A stretch of 64,000 nt of DNA from an uncultured Bacteroidota bacterium (GCA_902774395.1 CACYIK010000006.1:1-64000); one strand, 5' to 3'; shown: positions 18,001 to 27,018, numbered from the stretch's first letter. Notes: a model not told the origin generated them from the letters alone. Numbers and translations: made by a program.

Positions 18001-19836
18001 CTATTCTCTTATAACTTTAATCTTCAATTTTATACCATTTATACCAAACGTATTAATAGTGGCTGTAACTATTCCATTTGATTTTTCCTGAATACCAATC
18101 TTATACAAAGTAGAAGTGTTTTTCGCTGCGGTAAGCCCCTGTCCAATCTGTTCCCACTTTGCAGTATGCCCATTTTGTAATTCAAAAACAATATTATCTT
18201 GTTTTGTCCTATACTCATATTCATATGTATTTCCAGACTTTTTGGTTAGATTTATAGATTTGCCATCTATTTTTAATGCAACATTGCCTTCTGTAGGTGT
18301 AACTTGGGGGGTGTTTTTTGTTTCACCATCTTTCTTTACGACAGAACCACTTTGGCTCTCTGCAGAACCACTTCGGGTAGTGCTGGACGAAGCGCCAGAA
18401 TCTGAATTAGTGGCACCACTTGCTTTCTCACCATTAAGATTAAGCAGAGTCGAGTAATTACTATTTAAATCGCGTAATTTACTAGCAGCATTAATTGTAT
18501 CATTTTTTAGGGTCTCAATGTCGCTATCGCTTACACTATCTTTACACAAAAGATCGTTTATATTTTTTGTATATCCCTGAATATCGTCAATTAGTTGAGC
18601 AACTTTTCCATAGTTATAAGATGTTTTAAATGAACTATCAATAGTGTCTAATCCATTTTGAATTTCCGAAAGTGTTGAATCTGTCTTGTCACGAAAATCC
18701 GCAAAAGATGTTTTGTCAAAATCAGATTTTCCCGGCAGTGTGCCTTTGGGCCAGAAAACTATCAGCAGAGTAATCACAGCGAGGACACATGCAGTAGCAA
18801 ATAGTATTTTCTTTTTATTTCCTTTTTTCCGTAATATTTCGTCTATTCGGTTAATGTCGGAACTAATCTGGATGGCAAGACTGTTGCCTTCATTTGTTCC
18901 TACAACGTATTTCAGGTTATTTAACCGTTGTTGTATTATCTTTAGTTTTTTCCTTTTTTCTATTAGGACATTCGCACGCTGCTTATCTGATATGGACTTG
19001 TGAAGAATACTAAACTCTCCAGCCAGGTCTCTCAATATCTTTTTCTGTCGTTCCTGCTCGGAGGTGATAATCGGGTCAACAATTGGGTCAACTTTTGGCT
19101 GAACTACCGTAGGTGGTTTTGGGGAGTCCTTGGGTGAAGTGGAAGATTTCTGGATGGGTACCGATGGTTGCGATGAAGAAGCAACGGGAGGATTTGGCTG
19201 TGCAACTACTTGAGATGGAGAAGTAATGTTCTGTACTGGTGCAATAGCCCTTTCTGACAAATACACCCAGGAGGCTGTCTTCAGGTTGGCAATAATATGC
19301 TCCGATTTTGTGTCAAGATAAAGACCCTGCTTTAGGCTTACCGACTGCGTGTTAAGGCGGAACGTCTCGTCCATCTGTACAACACAATCGCCAAACCATC
19401 CACGCGTTTGCTCCTCAACAAATTCTTCTATCTTGATTATCGCTGCTGTTCCTTCTGCGAAACGACCAATTCTGTAACGGGCTTGTCCTGCAGACGGGAT
19501 AATTCGCGTTGTTAAAATAACATCCTTTGACAGAGCAGAATAAATTTCTTCGAAGAGATTAAGCAATTTGGGAATATCGGTACAGTAATATCGTTCGGAA
19601 AAAGTGAGTGCCATGCCCAGAAATGAATTAGGACGCCCTTTGACTGACTGCATATTGTACCGCAAGTATATATACGAAACCTCGCTATTGTCAGCATTGC
19701 GATAAATGGCCATTTTCCTTCTATCTCTGCAATCGCTATCATACAAGAGTTGGAACAGGTTTATCCTTTCCGGGGTTGCATTGTACATGTCGAACCCGTC
19801 GGGTACTCCGAATATATAGAACTGAGGGTTATTCAT
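18001..19836 (-). CDS. Bitopic protein, long paralogue of the preceding type
   Basis: 611 aa. Cytoplasmic N-terminal domain (1-195) homologous to that of the 443-aa neighbour; then a Pro/Ser/Gln-rich linker (198-258), a helical segment (260-340), a Lys-rich flank (KKGNKKK), one membrane helix (343-363) and a periplasmic half: helical region (370-470), Ser/Thr/Gly linker (475-515) and a beta domain (518-611, ends LKIKVIRE). The same N-terminal domain fused to a different outer end is the interesting point. Five nt separate it from the 443-aa gene. I know no named family. Confidence 0.75.
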   Translation of the reverse strand: MNNPQFYIFGVPDGFDMYNATPERINLFQLLYDSDCRDRRKMAIYRNADNSEVSYIYLRYNMQSVKGRPNSFLGMALTFSERYYCTDIPKLLNLFEEIYSALSKDVILTTRIIPSAGQARYRIGRFAEGTAAIIKIEEFVEEQTRGWFGDCVVQMDETFRLNTQSVSLKQGLYLDTKSEHIIANLKTASWVYLSERAIAPVQNITSPSQVVAQPNPPVASSSQPSVPIQKSSTSPKDSPKPPTVVQPKVDPIVDPIITSEQERQKKILRDLAGEFSILHKSISDKQRANVLIEKRKKLKIIQQRLNNLKYVVGTNEGNSLAIQISSDINRIDEILRKKGNKKKILFATACVLAVITLLIVFWPKGTLPGKSDFDKTSFADFRDKTDSTLSEIQNGLDTIDSSFKTSYNYGKVAQLIDDIQGYTKNINDLLCKDSVSDSDIETLKNDTINAASKLRDLNSNYSTLLNLNGEKASGATNSDSGASSSTTRSGSAESQSGSVVKKDGETKNTPQVTPTEGNVALKIDGKSINLTKKSGNTYEYEYRTKQDNIVFELQNGHTAKWEQIGQGLTAAKNTSTLYKIGIQEKSNGIVTATINTFGINGIKLKIKVIRE

Positions 19837-19868
19837 TATTGCTTAATCTCTTCTAAGGAAATAATTAT

Positions 19869-20795
19869 CTATTTGCGTATGGCATTCCAAAGCATTGCGG
19901 GGTAATAATCTACCCCTGCAGTATAATACTCGCCTCCGTTCTGCGCAGCATTAAATGTACCTGCAGAGAAAGGAACAAATGTATAGTTGTGTGGTCTCCA
20001 TAAGCGAGATATTGGATGATGGTTCTCGTAAGGTTCAAAAATGTTGATATTGCGCTCTGAGAATTGTTGGCGTATTTCGCTGTGAAGCTGGTTGATATTT
20101 GGCCGTCCATTCCCCAAGAAAGGTACACCACACTCGGGCCTATCTACTCGAGTACAGACAAATATAACTTTGTCCTTTGGAGTTACCATGGGGGCGCCTA
20201 CTCCATTTCTCATTCCTCTGATACGTTCAGCCAAATGAGCTCGCATCACTTGGTCATCGCCCCAATTCTTTGCGAGGAAGAACACCCAAACTTTGCGGTT
20301 AGGGCAACTGAAAATATTGTTAAGATACAGGGGGAATCCCTTGGTGACATCTTTTGTGTCAAAATAGTGTTCACCAGGGGCCTCAACTATTTGACAAATA
20401 GAACGCCGACTGTCTGATACCTTGACAAGCATGAAGTTAACCACGCCAGTTCCGCCACCAGTTGTCGGCGAATATACCACATCATGAAAGTTTTTGCACA
20501 ATGCTTGATAGCGTGTGTCATATGCCGGTCGGAAAATGGGATCGGGCATTACGTTGTAGCTTTTGCTCTCAAGATAACGTGTAAGGCGTATCAATGCCAT
20601 GGTCTTACCTATTGTACGTGCCCCAAACATAATCACCAGAGGTGTCTGTTGGTCGGTAATGGCGGTGATAATTGAATTGGGGTCATTCAATTCCTGTTCT
20701 GAATAGGTTTGGGTACCTTCCAGAAAATCGGGGTTGTCACTAATGGGAGGCTGACCGCCTGCACCAACGGTGTCACTTAAATCAAGTGTACTCAT
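19869..20795 (-). CDS. Small TRAFAC-like G protein / P-loop GTPase
   Basis: 308 aa, soluble. P-loop GARTIGKT (58-65) fits GxxxxGK[ST]; a switch-II-like site reads VEAPGEHYF (G3 DxxG replaced by ExPG, residues 137-145); G4-like VCTRVDRPE (213-221, TRVD for [NT]KxD). The N-terminal 45 residues are acidic and disordered; the C-terminal 100 residues are specific to this protein. It lies between the paralogous bitopic proteins and the four-helix membrane protein. In known bacterial conflict and envelope systems such GTPases act as switches; that role here is inference. No transposon or phage genes nearby. Confidence 0.75.
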   Translation of the reverse strand: MSTLDLSDTVGAGGQPPISDNPDFLEGTQTYSEQELNDPNSIITAITDQQTPLVIMFGARTIGKTMALIRLTRYLESKSYNVMPDPIFRPAYDTRYQALCKNFHDVVYSPTTGGGTGVVNFMLVKVSDSRRSICQIVEAPGEHYFDTKDVTKGFPLYLNNIFSCPNRKVWVFFLAKNWGDDQVMRAHLAERIRGMRNGVGAPMVTPKDKVIFVCTRVDRPECGVPFLGNGRPNINQLHSEIRQQFSERNINIFEPYENHHPISRLWRPHNYTFVPFSAGTFNAAQNGGEYYTAGVDYYPAMLWNAIRK

Positions 20796-20815
20796 ATTTG
20801 TTGAATTTTAGGTGA

Positions 20816-21904
20816 TTAATATTCGCGTTTACGGAAAGCAATGTCAAAGAAGATGAATCCGGCCACGTCAACCATGATGGCCAAGATAACCCAGAACCAC
20901 AGGCCACGACCTTTGTATATGGGGTCACCAGCGAAAAGACCTTTCCATACGTCAATAACACTACGCATTTTAGAGGTTTGTGTAACGTTAGTTTTATACA
21001 GGCGTACATTTTCCTGTACTGGTATCAATTCTTCTTTATGCGTGGAACCAAATTCATTTTGTAGATAATCCATGTATTCACCAATGAGAGTGTATGAACG
21101 AGTAAGAACATGGTCGGTGGCGACAGTTGGTTCGTCGTTCTTTTCCGGATGTTCTTTTATCTTTTTTTCGATGGTCGTGATGGCTTTGATATTATCATTA
21201 ATATCCTTTTTGCTCTTATGAGATGCAATAGCAGCGAGGCGAGCATCGTAGATTTCTTTCATGCGAGACTGCTTCGCTTCTTCGACACGGCCACCAAGAA
21301 TCTCTATCAATTCTTGTCGGCCTTGATGAGTGTTGTTACGTAACTTTACACGCTGTATTTTTGTTCCCAATTCAGCTTCGAGTTGCAGCATTGCCTGCTC
21401 CGCAGCATCAGCCCAACCCAGATTGCCTGGATTATTCACTTCCAGGGCGACATTTTTCCAGAGATTGTCTATTTTGTTGCTGAAAGCTGCTTTGTCGGCA
21501 TCAATAATGCGTTTGGCCGTCTGGTCGTCTGCTAGGTCTTGAAGGCGGGATTTTGTGTTTGCCAAATCCTGTATCAAAACATCCTTAATGGTGGATTTAT
21601 AGAAAAAAGTATGTGTATTGGTGGGAATGCTGAAGATAACCCAGAAGAGGAGCAGGATCACAATACCACCGGCGATGTTTCGACCTGGATGCTCGGTGTC
21701 TACATACTTGTTGCAACTATCGACTATCAGTTTAGTTCCAAGCGATGAAAGCACAAAGAACACAATGGTAACAACCCAGAAGATTATCACAGGCCAATCG
21801 GGCAAAAGCAAGTGCAATGATGCTGTGGTCGCCCAACAACTAATTACCATCAATGCCGCAAAAGCGACCATTGAAAAAATTTTCATGAATCCGTTCTTTT
21901 CCAT
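20816..21904 (-). CDS. Four-helix membrane protein with large periplasmic coiled-coil loop
   Basis: 362 aa. Membrane helices at about 9-30, 37-58, 77-94 and 335-355. Between helices 3 and 4 lies a 240-residue mainly helical, charged loop (KDVLIQDLANTKSRLQDLADD...), long enough for a coiled coil across the periplasm. By the positive-inside rule both termini are cytoplasmic. It sits 20 nt upstream of the G-protein gene and is likely its membrane partner. The overall layout recalls DUF4407-type proteins, but I see no clear motif match. Confidence 0.75.
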   Translation of the reverse strand: MEKNGFMKIFSMVAFAALMVISCWATTASLHLLLPDWPVIIFWVVTIVFFVLSSLGTKLIVDSCNKYVDTEHPGRNIAGGIVILLLFWVIFSIPTNTHTFFYKSTIKDVLIQDLANTKSRLQDLADDQTAKRIIDADKAAFSNKIDNLWKNVALEVNNPGNLGWADAAEQAMLQLEAELGTKIQRVKLRNNTHQGRQELIEILGGRVEEAKQSRMKEIYDARLAAIASHKSKKDINDNIKAITTIEKKIKEHPEKNDEPTVATDHVLTRSYTLIGEYMDYLQNEFGSTHKEELIPVQENVRLYKTNVTQTSKMRSVIDVWKGLFAGDPIYKGRGLWFWVILAIMVDVAGFIFFDIAFRKREY

Positions 21905-21925
21905 ATTATTATAGTATTAATGTTG

Positions 21926-22918
21926 TTATCTATTGTAATATTTTATTTCTCGTTTTCTTGTCTCTTTCCCGTCAATAATACGTAGCGTCCAGTTTCCGGC
22001 ACCATCATATTCTTCTTTATATGTTACGACTGTCGGTTGTGACTGCCGTCCATATCTTTTTGTTGCAGGTGTGCGTGTTAGTCGAAAGCCTGTGTGGTCA
22101 TATCTGTATGTATCACTACGCACCAAATCGAAATCTGCGTTGTAAACTTCAACCTTAATCAACCTACCCTCGTTGTCATATAAGTAGTGCATATTTGTAT
22201 CAGTTCCACATGACATGTCGGTTAGTATACCCGCTTCATATTTAAGAGCTTTTGTTTTCTCCCCAGAGGCTGTATAATGACGTTCACGGCAGGTCTCAGC
22301 ATCGTCTTCATATTCGTATTCAATTCTTTCTTCCATTTCTCCAGCATCAAGGTTCGGGTGTTTTGTCACAATTGCTTGTTCCAATTGGGGATCTTTGCCA
22401 TAGTCGGAATAGTAATAGTGCCATTGGGTGGTGATTCCTGTTTCTTGGCAATAGGTGCGCATCTCCAGTTTGATGTTGTTAAGATAGGTTGTCGTTGTCT
22501 GCTCGTGCAATCTTCCATGGTCTTTAACCAAGAATCGACTTTTAATGTAACCTTCGGGAGCGTACTCTGTCCGGCAGTAATAGATTGTGTCGGGTACTTG
22601 TCTGGTAACATGTTCCACTACCATGGTATTTCTCTTTACCTTTCTTGTTACCACTTTTTTGAAAAATAAAAATACACGATGAGTATCTTGCACATTAACC
22701 AAGGTGTCTTTTTTTACGTGAATAGTGTCGGGTTGTAATCTACTGCCGATGTTTGACTCTTCCACGATATGAACTCTCCCATATAGGCCATCTGTTTGGC
22801 GGTCATTTGGAATGTTCTGTGAAAAAGCCGACTGACTTGTAAAGACGAGTGTTGCAGCAATCAATACTGTCCTCAACAATTTGCACTTTTTGTAGCTTCT
22901 GTCCACCATGAACATCAT
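21926..22918 (-). CDS. Secreted YD/RHS-like repeat protein, first gene of operon
   Basis: 330 aa from the ATG at 22918 (alternatives 22909 and, less likely, 23002). Signal peptide (LLRTVLIAATLVFTSQSAFSQ shown in part, cleavage after about residue 34). The body has tyrosine-rich strand-turn segments as in YD repeats (YLYDNEGRLIKVEVYN, YRYDHTGFRL, YKEEYDGAGNW) common in Bacteroidota periplasmic or surface proteins. It ends 21 nt before the four-helix protein. It may be an outer partner of the system or a hitch-hiker. The ATG near 23002 lacks support because the signal peptide lies far inside. Confidence 0.7.
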   Translation of the reverse strand: MMFMVDRSYKKCKLLRTVLIAATLVFTSQSAFSQNIPNDRQTDGLYGRVHIVEESNIGSRLQPDTIHVKKDTLVNVQDTHRVFLFFKKVVTRKVKRNTMVVEHVTRQVPDTIYYCRTEYAPEGYIKSRFLVKDHGRLHEQTTTTYLNNIKLEMRTYCQETGITTQWHYYYSDYGKDPQLEQAIVTKHPNLDAGEMEERIEYEYEDDAETCRERHYTASGEKTKALKYEAGILTDMSCGTDTNMHYLYDNEGRLIKVEVYNADFDLVRSDTYRYDHTGFRLTRTPATKRYGRQSQPTVVTYKEEYDGAGNWTLRIIDGKETRKREIKYYNR

Positions 22919-23303
22919 TTCATTGTTGTGGCAGATACCGTGCCGGATTCTGTTGTTGGGTTGAGGAATAAAGTAAAAAGAAGCGCGGGTATCGCAGTTC
23001 ATCGCTTATCCCGCTAACCAGGCTCTCGCATTGCCTACTGTCTGAGAATAAGCAATGCCCGAAGCCCGCACTGTAGGCGCAGCACAAAAAAGTGTTGTAC
23101 CATACCACGAACGGAGGCAATTGCTTTATCTTGCAGACAGTTTCGAAATTGCGAGATTCGGTTAGCCGCAGATAAAACGTTTCGCTCAACGTTTCCTTTT
23201 CAATATCCTATCGCCCACCCTTCACTTGGTCAAAAGAATACACAAACTATTGAATATCAAAATATTCCTCAACCTATTCCCTAACAACGTTTTGGGTGTT
23301 TGA
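22919..23303 (-). other. Long leader of the G-protein operon
   Basis: About 380 nt between the predicted start of transcription and the first gene. It keeps no plausible gene, although one 89-codon frame stays open (23189-22920). It shares short blocks, in the same order and orientation, with the leader at 57048-57302: 15 of 18 bases match at 23167-23184 versus 57266-57283. Possible structured RNA or a degenerate mobile repeat. Confidence 0.4.
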
Positions 23304-23308
23304 CGACG

Positions 23309-23316
23309 CAAATTTA
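23309..23316 (-). promoter_or_regulatory. -7 box for the six-gene operon
   Basis: TAAATTTG plus CG on the minus strand, with TTTTGCC about 25 nt upstream; the best promoter candidate between msrA and the operon. Confidence 0.6.
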
Positions 23317-23448
23317 CGAATATTTTTCGAACTGGCAAAATATTTTTCTCAAAATCAGCAAATATTGACAAAGGACGGGCCAGAGCGACGGTGATTCCCG
23401 GCGGAGGGTCGTATACAATAAATGACGACAGTCTGCGTTATAAGGGAC

Positions 23449-23994
23449 ATGACAAAGACAATATTTCTTGCGGGAGGATGCTTCTGGGGCATCCAGCACT
23501 ATCTGAAGCAGATCAACGGCATCACCGAGACCCAGGCGGGTTTCGCCAACGGCGACGAAGAATATGCACAGCGCGTGGCCGAGGGCAACGGACCGACCTA
23601 CGAGGAGGTGTATACCGACACCACGGGATTCGCCGAGACGGTGCGTGTGGTCTACGACGACGAGGTGTTGCCGCTGAAGAAACTGCTGGAGCTCTACTTC
23701 CTATGCATCGAGCCCACGTCGGTGAACCGGCAGGGCGACGACGAGGGCACGCGCTACCGCACAGGCATCTATTACATTGACCCCGAGGACCGTCTGGTGA
23801 TTGACGAGGTGTACCGCGCGGTGGGACACGGCTATTCCTCGCCGCTGGCGGTGGAGGTGGAGCCGCTGCGGGTCTTCCAGCCCGCCTCGGACTACCATCA
23901 GGACTACCTCGCAAAGAATCCCGACGGATACTGCCATATCCCTGAGGCTCTGTTTGAAATGGCACGAAGAGCCAACCGGAAAGTTGAAAATTGA
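23449..23994 (+). CDS. msrA: Peptide-methionine (S)-S-oxide reductase
   Basis: Repairs oxidised methionine by reducing methionine-S-sulfoxide. The signature GGCFWG places the catalytic Cys at residue 11; also GFANG, TYEEVYTDTTGFAETV and FQPASDYHQDYL, all MsrA landmarks. I start at the ATG at 23449 by homology; an upstream in-frame ATG at 23422 adds nine residues. No MsrB domain or neighbour. The last residues (RKVEN) and stop are encoded by the start of a TTGAAAA-type repeat tract (23985-24015), so the C-terminus has been rewritten by a spacer repeat. Confidence 0.95.
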   Translation: MTKTIFLAGGCFWGIQHYLKQINGITETQAGFANGDEEYAQRVAEGNGPTYEEVYTDTTGFAETVRVVYDDEVLPLKKLLELYFLCIEPTSVNRQGDDEGTRYRTGIYYIDPEDRLVIDEVYRAVGHGYSSPLAVEVEPLRVFQPASDYHQDYLAKNPDGYCHIPEALFEMARRANRKVEN

Positions 23995-24038
23995 AAATTG
24001 AAAATTGAAAATTTCCTTGTCAATTGGAAAAAAGTGCG

Positions 24039-24046
24039 TATCTTTG
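24039..24046 (+). promoter_or_regulatory. -7 box for tRNA-Leu
   Basis: TATCTTTG plus CACC; between it and the tRNA is a short palindrome (CCTCCCCTAGCTTAGGGGAGG) near 24103-24125. Confidence 0.6.
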
Positions 24047-24141
24047 CACCCGTTTTTGTGGTGTGGAGACACACTCCTCCACCACCGCAGAGCGGCGGTC
24101 CCCCTCCCCTAGCTTAGGGGAGGAGCCGAAAAAGATAGAAA

Positions 24142-24223
24142 GCGGATATGGCGTAATCGGTAGCCGCGCCAGACTTAGGATCTGGTTCCGAGAGGAGTGG
24201 GGGTTCGAGTCCCCCTATCCGCA
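24142..24223 (+). tRNA. tRNA-Leu (UAG)
   Basis: 82-nt cloverleaf: acceptor GCGGATA/TATCCGC, anticodon stem CCAGA/TCTGG around loop CTTAGGA (anticodon TAG), class II variable arm, T-arm GGGGGTTCGAGTCCCCC. Discriminator A, CCA not encoded. Confidence 0.95.
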
Positions 24224-24243
24224 CACAAATTGAAGACTGAAAA

Positions 24244-25560
24244 ATGAAAACTGAAAAACAGGTGACGCGGCGTGCGTGGCAACGATTTCGTTGCTCTTTT
24301 TTCATTTTTCCTTTTTCATTTTTCCTTTTGTTTTTCGCGCACGCGCAGGCGAGTTATATAATACTGCCGATGGACGAGACACAGAAAAACCACCTGAAAG
24401 CCTACGGCGTGGCCTACTGGAGTCTGCAGCGCGAGGTGGAGGTGACCTGGCTGCTCAACTACCGCGGCGGCACCTTCATGATGAAATATGCCGACGACAT
24501 CGAGCGTGAGTGCAAGCTGCGCGGCGTGACCTGCGAGGTCATCGCCGACGGACAGAGCTCGGCCATCCTCAGCTATATCGCCGACCCCGGCGTGAACATG
24601 GACGCCGTGAAGTTGCAGAAAGCCCCCAAGATTGCCGTCTACTCGCCCAAGAACAAGCTGCCGTGGGACGACGCCGTGACACTGGTGCTTACCTACGCCG
24701 AGATACCCTACGACGTGGTGTACGACGAAGAGGTGATGTCGGGCGTGCTGCCCACCTACGACTGGCTGCACCTGCACCACGAGGACTTCACGGGCCAGTA
24801 CGGCAAGTTCTGGGCCAACTACCGCAACCAGCAGTGGTACATCGAGGATGTGCGGCTACAGGAGGCCACAGCCCACAAGCTGGGATTCAGCAAGGTCAGC
24901 CAACTCAAGCTGGCGGTGGCCAAGAAAATACGCGACTTCGTGATGGGCGGCGGATTCCTCTTCGCCATGTGCTCGGCACCCGACAGCTACGACGTGGCGC
25001 TGGCAGCCGAAGGGGTGGACATCTGCGACGCCATGTTCGACGGCGACCCCATGCAACCCAACGCACAAGGCGCGCTGGACTACAGCAAATGCTTTGCCTT
25101 CAAAGATTTCCGCATCAGCACCAACCCGTCGGAATACGAGATTTCGTCCATCGACATCGACGACCGCGCACGTCAACGCCAGGTGAACGAGAAGAACGAC
25201 TTCTTCGTGCTCTTCGACTTCTCGGCCAAATGGGACTGGATACCCACCATGCTGACGCAGAACCACACGCGGCTGGTCCATGGCTTCATGGGCCAGACCA
25301 CGGCCTTCCGCCGCGAGCAGGTGAAGACGAGCTGCGTGATACTGGGCGACAACAAAGAGCTCGGCGAGGTGCGCTACCTGCATGGCGAATACGGCAAGGG
25401 CACCTGGACCTTCCTCGGCGGCCACGACCCCGAGGACTACCGCCACTTTATCGGCGACCCGCCGACGGACCTCTCGCTCTACCCCAACTCGCCAGGATAC
25501 CGACTGATACTAAACAACATACTCTTCCCCGCAGCAAAGAAAGAGAAACACAAAACGTGA
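24244..25560 (+). CDS. Bacteroidota-specific secreted protein (often labelled 'asparagine synthetase B')
   Basis: 438 aa. Hydrophobic signal peptide whose codons are spacer-type repeats (24285-24335), cleaved near AHA-QASY. The mature part starts SYIILPMDETQKNHLKAYG, the hallmark of a conserved Bacteroidota family; KIAVYSPKNKLPWDDAVTLVLTYAEIPYDV and GGGFLFAMCSAPDSYDVALAAEG look like a Rossmann/class I glutamine-amidotransferase-like fold. No asparagine synthetase motifs (no N-terminal catalytic Cys, no ATP pyrophosphatase SGGxDS), so the customary name is misleading. It follows tRNA-Leu by 20 nt. True function unknown. Confidence 0.75.
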   Translation: MKTEKQVTRRAWQRFRCSFFIFPFSFFLLFFAHAQASYIILPMDETQKNHLKAYGVAYWSLQREVEVTWLLNYRGGTFMMKYADDIERECKLRGVTCEVIADGQSSAILSYIADPGVNMDAVKLQKAPKIAVYSPKNKLPWDDAVTLVLTYAEIPYDVVYDEEVMSGVLPTYDWLHLHHEDFTGQYGKFWANYRNQQWYIEDVRLQEATAHKLGFSKVSQLKLAVAKKIRDFVMGGGFLFAMCSAPDSYDVALAAEGVDICDAMFDGDPMQPNAQGALDYSKCFAFKDFRISTNPSEYEISSIDIDDRARQRQVNEKNDFFVLFDFSAKWDWIPTMLTQNHTRLVHGFMGQTTAFRREQVKTSCVILGDNKELGEVRYLHGEYGKGTWTFLGGHDPEDYRHFIGDPPTDLSLYPNSPGYRLILNNILFPAAKKEKHKT

Positions 25561-25677
25561 TAAGAAGTCAAAAAGTCGAAGAGACGAAAAGTCAAAAGGG
25601 AGTGAGAGGGAGTGACAAGGAGTGAGAGGGAGTGAGAGGACAATAGTCAGCATACCACGTAATTCAAAGCAAAAAAA
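25561..25677. repeat. Spacer repeat of GGAGTGA type
   Basis: Tandem degenerate GGAGTGAGA and AGTCAAAA units between 25563 and 25642. The complementary form (TTTCACTCC) encodes the signal peptide of the next gene. Confidence 0.6.
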
Positions 25678-25713
25678 ATGACAATGAAAAACAAAAACAT
25701 AAATATCAACAAC

Positions 25714-27009
25714 ATGAGAGCAAAGAACATTCGTCCTTTCACTCCTTTTCACATCCTTTCACTCCCCTTCACTCCCCTATTGTTTTTACTCCTTTCATCT
25801 CTCACCTCACAGGTGCAGGCGCAGAACGGTACGTGGACGGTCTTCGACACCCGGTCGAGTGACATCTGCAGCAACAACATCTCGGCCATTGCGGCCGACG
25901 AGAACGGCCTGTGGGCCGGCACCTACCAGGGCCTCTGCCGCATGAAGCGGTCGACCTGGACCGACTACGCCATGTTCAACGAGAAGCTGAAGAACCAGTC
26001 GGTGAACTGCCTGATGGTGGACCAGCGCGGTGTGCTGTGGATAGGCACCGACGACTACGGCGTCATCGAGTGGGACGGCACCCACTGGACCGAATACAGC
26101 GAGGAGACGCGCCGGCTGAAGATGAAGTTCGTCAAGGAGATCGTCATCGACCACGATGGCGTGGTGTGGATTGGCGTGACGCTGGGCGGTGTGGTGAGCT
26201 ACGACGGCAGCAGCTGGGAGAAATACACCCCTGCCGACTGCGAGCTGCTGAGCGACTTCATCCTCGACATCGCCGTGGACCGCGACAACAAGAAATGGAT
26301 CACCTCGAACGGCGGCGTGAGCGTCTATGACGGCACGCGCTGGGTAAACTACACCACCAGCAACTCGAACCTGCCCGACAATATCGTGCCGGCCATAGCC
26401 ATCGACAAGGACAACGTGAAATGGTTCGGCACGCTGAGCGGCTTGGCGAGCTTCGACGGCAAGCGCTGGCGGGTGTGGAACACCAAGAACAGCCCCCTGC
26501 CCGGCAACCAGGTGAACGACATCGCCATCGATGGCGACGGCCTGCTGTGGGTGGGTACCGACAAGGGCGCCGCGGTGTTCGACGGCGAGAGCAACTGGGT
26601 GGCTTTCACCCCGAAGAACTGCAAGATACCCTCGGGCAACATCTACAAGGTGACCCACGACCCACAGGGCAACCACTGGTTCGGCAACGACAACCGCGGC
26701 CTGTCGCGCCTCAGCGGCTTCACAATGCCCGCAAGCAGCGGGAAGCCTAGCAACAAGAGTGGCGAACAAGAAGCCAGCGACGAGAACGTGCGCATCAACC
26801 CCCACCTCGCCGACGGATACATCACTATCTCCCTCGAGAGCCCTTCGGCCACCGTCACCTTCACCAACAAGGACGGCAAGGTCGTGAAGACCGTGGATGA
26901 CTACAAGAACAACCAGAAAATCAAGATACACCGCATGCCCAAAGGCATGTACATCGTGGGCGTGAAGACCGTGCGCGGAGAGAAGAAAATCAAGTTCAAT
27001 CTGAAATAA
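25714..27009 (+). CDS. Secreted beta-propeller (two-component-regulator-type) protein, T9SS-like tail
   Basis: 431 aa from the ATG at 25714. The signal peptide is encoded by repeated TTTCACTCC-type units (25735-25800). The mature protein is a seven-bladed-type propeller of 'Reg_prop' repeats: LWIGTDDYGVIEWDGTHWTEY, VWIGVTLGGVVSYDGSSW, KWFGTLSGLASFDGKRW, LWVGTDKGAAVFDG. No histidine kinase follows, so it is a stand-alone exported propeller. The C-terminal 80 residues (ADGYITISLES, GKVVKTVDDY, MPKGMYIVGVKTV) resemble a T9SS sorting domain. It begins an operon with dsbD and a C10 protease. Confidence 0.8.
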   Translation: MRAKNIRPFTPFHILSLPFTPLLFLLLSSLTSQVQAQNGTWTVFDTRSSDICSNNISAIAADENGLWAGTYQGLCRMKRSTWTDYAMFNEKLKNQSVNCLMVDQRGVLWIGTDDYGVIEWDGTHWTEYSEETRRLKMKFVKEIVIDHDGVVWIGVTLGGVVSYDGSSWEKYTPADCELLSDFILDIAVDRDNKKWITSNGGVSVYDGTRWVNYTTSNSNLPDNIVPAIAIDKDNVKWFGTLSGLASFDGKRWRVWNTKNSPLPGNQVNDIAIDGDGLLWVGTDKGAAVFDGESNWVAFTPKNCKIPSGNIYKVTHDPQGNHWFGNDNRGLSRLSGFTMPASSGKPSNKSGEQEASDENVRINPHLADGYITISLESPSATVTFTNKDGKVVKTVDDYKNNQKIKIHRMPKGMYIVGVKTVRGEKKIKFNLK

Positions 27010-27018
27010 CCAGTGACG

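Noticed and set aside
22920-23189. 89-codon minus-strand frame in the operon leader
   Set aside because: No homology, no promoter spacing for it, and its resemblance to the other leader is at DNA level with stops in the second copy.
24244-25560. Asparagine synthetase B
   Set aside because: The customary label for this family, but neither the glutaminase nor the ATP-pyrophosphatase motifs of AsnB are present.
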